A stretch of 7,751 nucleotides of DNA from positions 1 to 7,751 of the forward strand of contig DQHP01000126.1 in NCBI GenBank assembly GCA_003524435.1, given 5' to 3'. The position numbers and the translations under genes are program-made. Positions 6,303 through 7,751 of the stretch are shown in pieces. Each line of letters begins with the position of its first letter. Position 1 is the stretch's first letter. The notes below the pieces were generated by a model that saw nothing but the letters and a program-made list of their open reading frames with translations, searched no databases and was not told the origin of the DNA. The stretch is from Microbacterium sp. Its GTDB lineage: Bacteria; Actinomycetota; Actinomycetes; Actinomycetales; Microbacteriaceae.

Positions 6303-7007
6303 ATGCCCACACCCTCCGGTCATCGCCCCGGCGACCAGTCCTATGACGGACTGCTCGTACAGGACGACCTGCCTGACGGGTGGCACCTGCCTGACCGCTT
6401 TCCGGGGGAGCGGGCCGAGGACGCGAGTGCGTTCCTGGATGAAGCGCTCGGCTATAACGACCAGGCCGTGACTGCGGAGGATCGGCAGGCGCAGCTCGAC
6501 TCGGAGCAGAACGAGACGATCGACGGCCGTTGGCGTTACATCGAGCACGCGGCGACCGCGACTCGCGTGTTCATTCGGCTCCAGCGTCAGCAGTTCGCCG
6601 TGCCGGAGGAAGTGAAGATCACCGGCGTCGTGTACCTTCCGTGGCGACCGGGCGACCCCATCTCCAGCCAAGACCTTCGTACCCTGCCGACCGCTCGGAT
6701 TGAGGCTGCGATCAACGAGCGGCTGTTCGCAATGAAGCGGACGGTCACGATCACAGGCGGAAAGATCGTGCTGCCGTCTGGTCGGAAGATCAGCGAGCGC
6801 GATCTACTCAAGCCGCTCGGGAACCCGAAGCAGACGCCGGACTTCTACGAACTCGTCGCGCTCCAGTACGGCAAGCTCGCGTCACAGGGTGATGAGGCCC
6901 CGGCGGTCACTATGGGGAAGATCAACGGCGTCGCTCACGCCACCGCGCAGGGCTGGCTCGTCCGCACCCGCGCGCGCGGACTTCTGCCTCCCGGTCGCCG
7001 GGGATAG
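6303..7007 (+). CDS. Uncharacterised protein with C-terminal HTH-like domain
   Basis: I do not recognise a named family for this 234-residue protein. Residues 1-75 are acidic and probably disordered. Residues about 76-175 contain predicted strands and helices (ITGVVYLPWRP at 106-115, then RIEAAINERLF at 132-142) with no catalytic motif I can name. The C-terminal part (about 181-230) reads as a DNA-binding helix-turn-helix: FYELVALQYGKLA, then VTMGKINGVAHATAQGWLVRTRARGLLPPG, matching the pattern 'iA..ngvs..Ta..Wi..AR.RG.Lpp' seen in proteins of actinobacterial mobile elements. The position opposite xis/int and the leaderless promoter suggest a regulator of the element; that is inference. No signal peptide or membrane segment is seen. 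The stop TAG lies in the left copy of the 16-base repeat flanking the toxin-antitoxin genes. Confidence 0.8.
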   Translation: MPTPSGHRPGDQSYDGLLVQDDLPDGWHLPDRFPGERAEDASAFLDEALGYNDQAVTAEDRQAQLDSEQNETIDGRWRYIEHAATATRVFIRLQRQQFAVPEEVKITGVVYLPWRPGDPISSQDLRTLPTARIEAAINERLFAMKRTVTITGGKIVLPSGRKISERDLLKPLGNPKQTPDFYELVALQYGKLASQGDEAPAVTMGKINGVAHATAQGWLVRTRARGLLPPGRRG

Positions 7008-7015
7008 CTCGCTAC
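7000..7015. repeat. Left copy of a 16-base direct repeat flanking the TA operon
   Basis: The sequence GGGGATAGCTCGCTAC matches 15 of 16 bases with GGGGAAAGCTCGCTAC at 7617-7632. The left copy includes the stop codon of the HTH-like gene. Together the copies closely bracket the toxin-antitoxin genes. Confidence 0.5.
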
Positions 7016-7024
7016 GCTGCCCGC

Positions 7025-7348
7025 TTAGAGGTCTTTGAGTCGTTTCCGCCAGTATCCGGGGCGGCGTCTCTCGTGCGCGTACGCGACAACGATGACCTCG
7101 TCGTCTCGAACGAAGTAGATGATGCCGTAGGGGAACACGTCAGTGCCCTTGCGTCGAAGACGAGGGATGCGCTGGCGGCCACGATAGAGCGGCGCGGAAT
7201 CCGGCCACTCCCTGATGAAGTCCACGCCGTTGTCGAGGTCATCACCCAGTCGGTCGCCCAGCCCGGCTTCCTGATCGTCATACCAGGCGAGGGCGTCGAG
7301 ATACTCCTCGCGAGCGGCCGGATGCTCGCGCCAGGATAGCGCGCTCAC
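7025..7348 (-). CDS. Toxin of a type II system, RelE/ParE family
   Basis: The 107-residue protein has the length and pattern of ParE/RelE toxins. The first helices carry ARE..YLDALAWYDDQEAGLGDRLGDDLD (12-39), the YDD/LGD pattern of the ParE hairpin. The core strands are PLYRGRQRIPRLRRKGTDVFPYGIIYF (53-79), and the end VIVVAYAHERRRPGYWRKRL (85-104) is the family's last strand plus basic tail. ParE-type members poison DNA gyrase and RelE-type ones cut ribosome-bound mRNA; sequence alone does not decide, although the WYD and HERRRPGYW elements favour the ParE-like branch. The GTG start overlaps the antitoxin stop by four bases (GTGA), so toxin production is coupled to antitoxin translation. The neutralising partner is directly upstream. 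The gene looks intact. Confidence 0.88.
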   Translation of the reverse strand: MSALSWREHPAAREEYLDALAWYDDQEAGLGDRLGDDLDNGVDFIREWPDSAPLYRGRQRIPRLRRKGTDVFPYGIIYFVRDDEVIVVAYAHERRRPGYWRKRLKDL

Positions 7349-7584
7349 TTGCGGCGAGCCGCCAACATTGCTCGGGCCAAGCGTCGGGTCTCGTCGCCGT
7401 CAACAAGTTCGACCTTGCCGGTCAGAATCTCGTCCACCCGAAGGTCGATCTCTTCATCCCATGCGGCATCGACTTCTGCCTGCTCGGTGTCGCTGATCTG
7501 CTGGAGCGCGAGCGCAGCAATCTCGCGCTCATCGGCGGAGAGGGTGCGTCCCTCTGCGATGTAGTCTGCGAGCTTCGGCGTCAT
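7345..7584 (-). CDS. Antitoxin, addiction-module component (PF09720-like)
   Basis: The 79-residue acidic protein would bind and block the ParE-like toxin encoded next to it and probably repress the operon. It matches the short addiction-module-component family (TIGR02574/PF09720): an N-terminal LSADEREIAALALQQI helix (15-30) and the conserved AWDEEIDLRVDEILTGKVELV (41-61), which follows the W..EI..R..E...GKV pattern. The C-terminus (RRLARAMLAARRK) is basic. The ATG at 7582-7584 is preceded by GGAG too close to work as a ribosome binding site (one base away). A TAGACT -10 box six bases upstream instead suggests a leaderless mRNA. It precedes the toxin, the usual antitoxin-first order. Confidence 0.85.
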   Translation of the reverse strand: MTPKLADYIAEGRTLSADEREIAALALQQISDTEQAEVDAAWDEEIDLRVDEILTGKVELVDGDETRRLARAMLAARRK

Positions 7585-7596
7585 GCTCCAAGTCTA
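7585..7596 (-). promoter_or_regulatory. -10 box of the toxin-antitoxin operon, leaderless layout
   Basis: On the minus strand TAGACT (7591-7596) lies exactly six bases before the antitoxin ATG, the same layout as at the HTH-like gene. The -35 is poor, so this is based on the -10 and on spacing only. Confidence 0.4.
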
Positions 7597-7616
7597 CCGC
7601 TGAGGCCTGACGTTCG

Positions 7617-7632
7617 GGGGAAAGCTCGCTAC
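7617..7632. repeat. Right copy of the 16-base direct repeat flanking the TA operon
   Basis: GGGGAAAGCTCGCTAC, one mismatch from 7000-7015. It lies between the antitoxin promoter and the partial gene at the right edge. Chance occurrence of such a pair in a window this long is possible but not expected at this exact position. Confidence 0.5.
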
Positions 7633-7649
7633 AGCCTCGACACGTCGTT

Positions 7650-7751
7650 GTGTGGGCCGGTGCGACGACGGCTCTCGCTGAGCAGATCATGGGACGCGTG
7701 GAGCTTGCGCGCGCGGGACTCTCGGGCGAGCCGTGCCCGTTCTGCGGCCTC
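7650..7751 (+). CDS. Possible start of a gene running off the right edge
   Basis: A plus-strand frame is open from 7611 to the edge. Possible starts are GTG at 7650 and ATG at 7689, neither with a clear ribosome binding site. From the GTG it reads VWAGATTALAEQIMGRV, then ends with EPCPFCGL; the CPFCG (7734-7748) resembles one half of a zinc-binding knuckle. The amphipathic, Ala-rich segment and GC-ending codons look like real coding DNA. The product is unknown: too little is present to separate a zinc-ribbon protein from a phage-type capsid protein, which can carry a similar Cys pair. It would be cargo of the integrated element. Confidence 0.4.
   Translation, partial: MWAGATTALAEQIMGRVELARAGLSGEPCPFCGL

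Noticed and set aside
1..7751. CRISPR arrays, insertion-sequence transposases, restriction-modification or other defence genes
   Set aside because: No regularly spaced repeats and no transposase, nuclease or methyltransferase motifs were seen in the visible part of the element.

Overview
The window reads as a high-GC actinobacterial chromosome, probably Microbacteriaceae or a close relative. That placement is inferred from GC-ending codon usage, a Streptomyces-type aminopeptidase N, actinobacterial-style cold-shock and MBL proteins, and apparently leaderless genes; no marker fixes the genus.

Positions 1 to about 4770 look like ordinary chromosomal backbone. A small cold-shock protein gene (397-600, minus) has a strong intrinsic terminator and lies divergent to a full-length M1-family aminopeptidase N gene (891-3371, plus). 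Facing pepN is a two-gene minus-strand operon: a UlaG-like metallo-beta-lactamase-fold hydrolase (3898-4536) followed, with a 4-base stop/start overlap, by a RimJ/RimL-type GNAT acetyltransferase (3368-3901). The GNAT and pepN stop codons share the palindrome CTAG. The first 345 bases hold no gene I can name, only a good minus-strand promoter and several small palindromes.

A tRNA-Glu gene (anticodon CTC, 4692-4767, plus) with a following terminator marks a junction. Everything to its right looks like the left end of an element integrated at the tRNA 3' end. A tyrosine recombinase gene (4831-5958, minus) points at the tRNA, and just upstream of it lies a small excisionase-like HTH gene (5970-6182, minus). 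A compact, comparatively AT-rich divergent control region follows (6183-6302), with direct repeats and opposed promoters. Next is an uncharacterised 234-residue protein with an HTH-like C-terminus (6303-7007, plus), then a type II toxin-antitoxin operon (7345-7584 antitoxin, 7025-7348 ParE/RelE toxin, both minus). A possible gene start runs off the right edge (about 7650-7751). The far end of the element lies outside the window.

The accessory part would work as follows, by inference. The recombinase, helped by the small HTH protein, inserts and excises the element at tRNA-Glu. The divergent control region balances the int/xis operon against the unknown DNA-binding-like protein. The toxin-antitoxin pair would stabilise the element. 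The least ordinary points are this control region, the unknown regulator-like protein, and near-identical 16-base repeats that tightly bracket the toxin-antitoxin operon. I did not find clear evidence of a wholly new system in the visible part.
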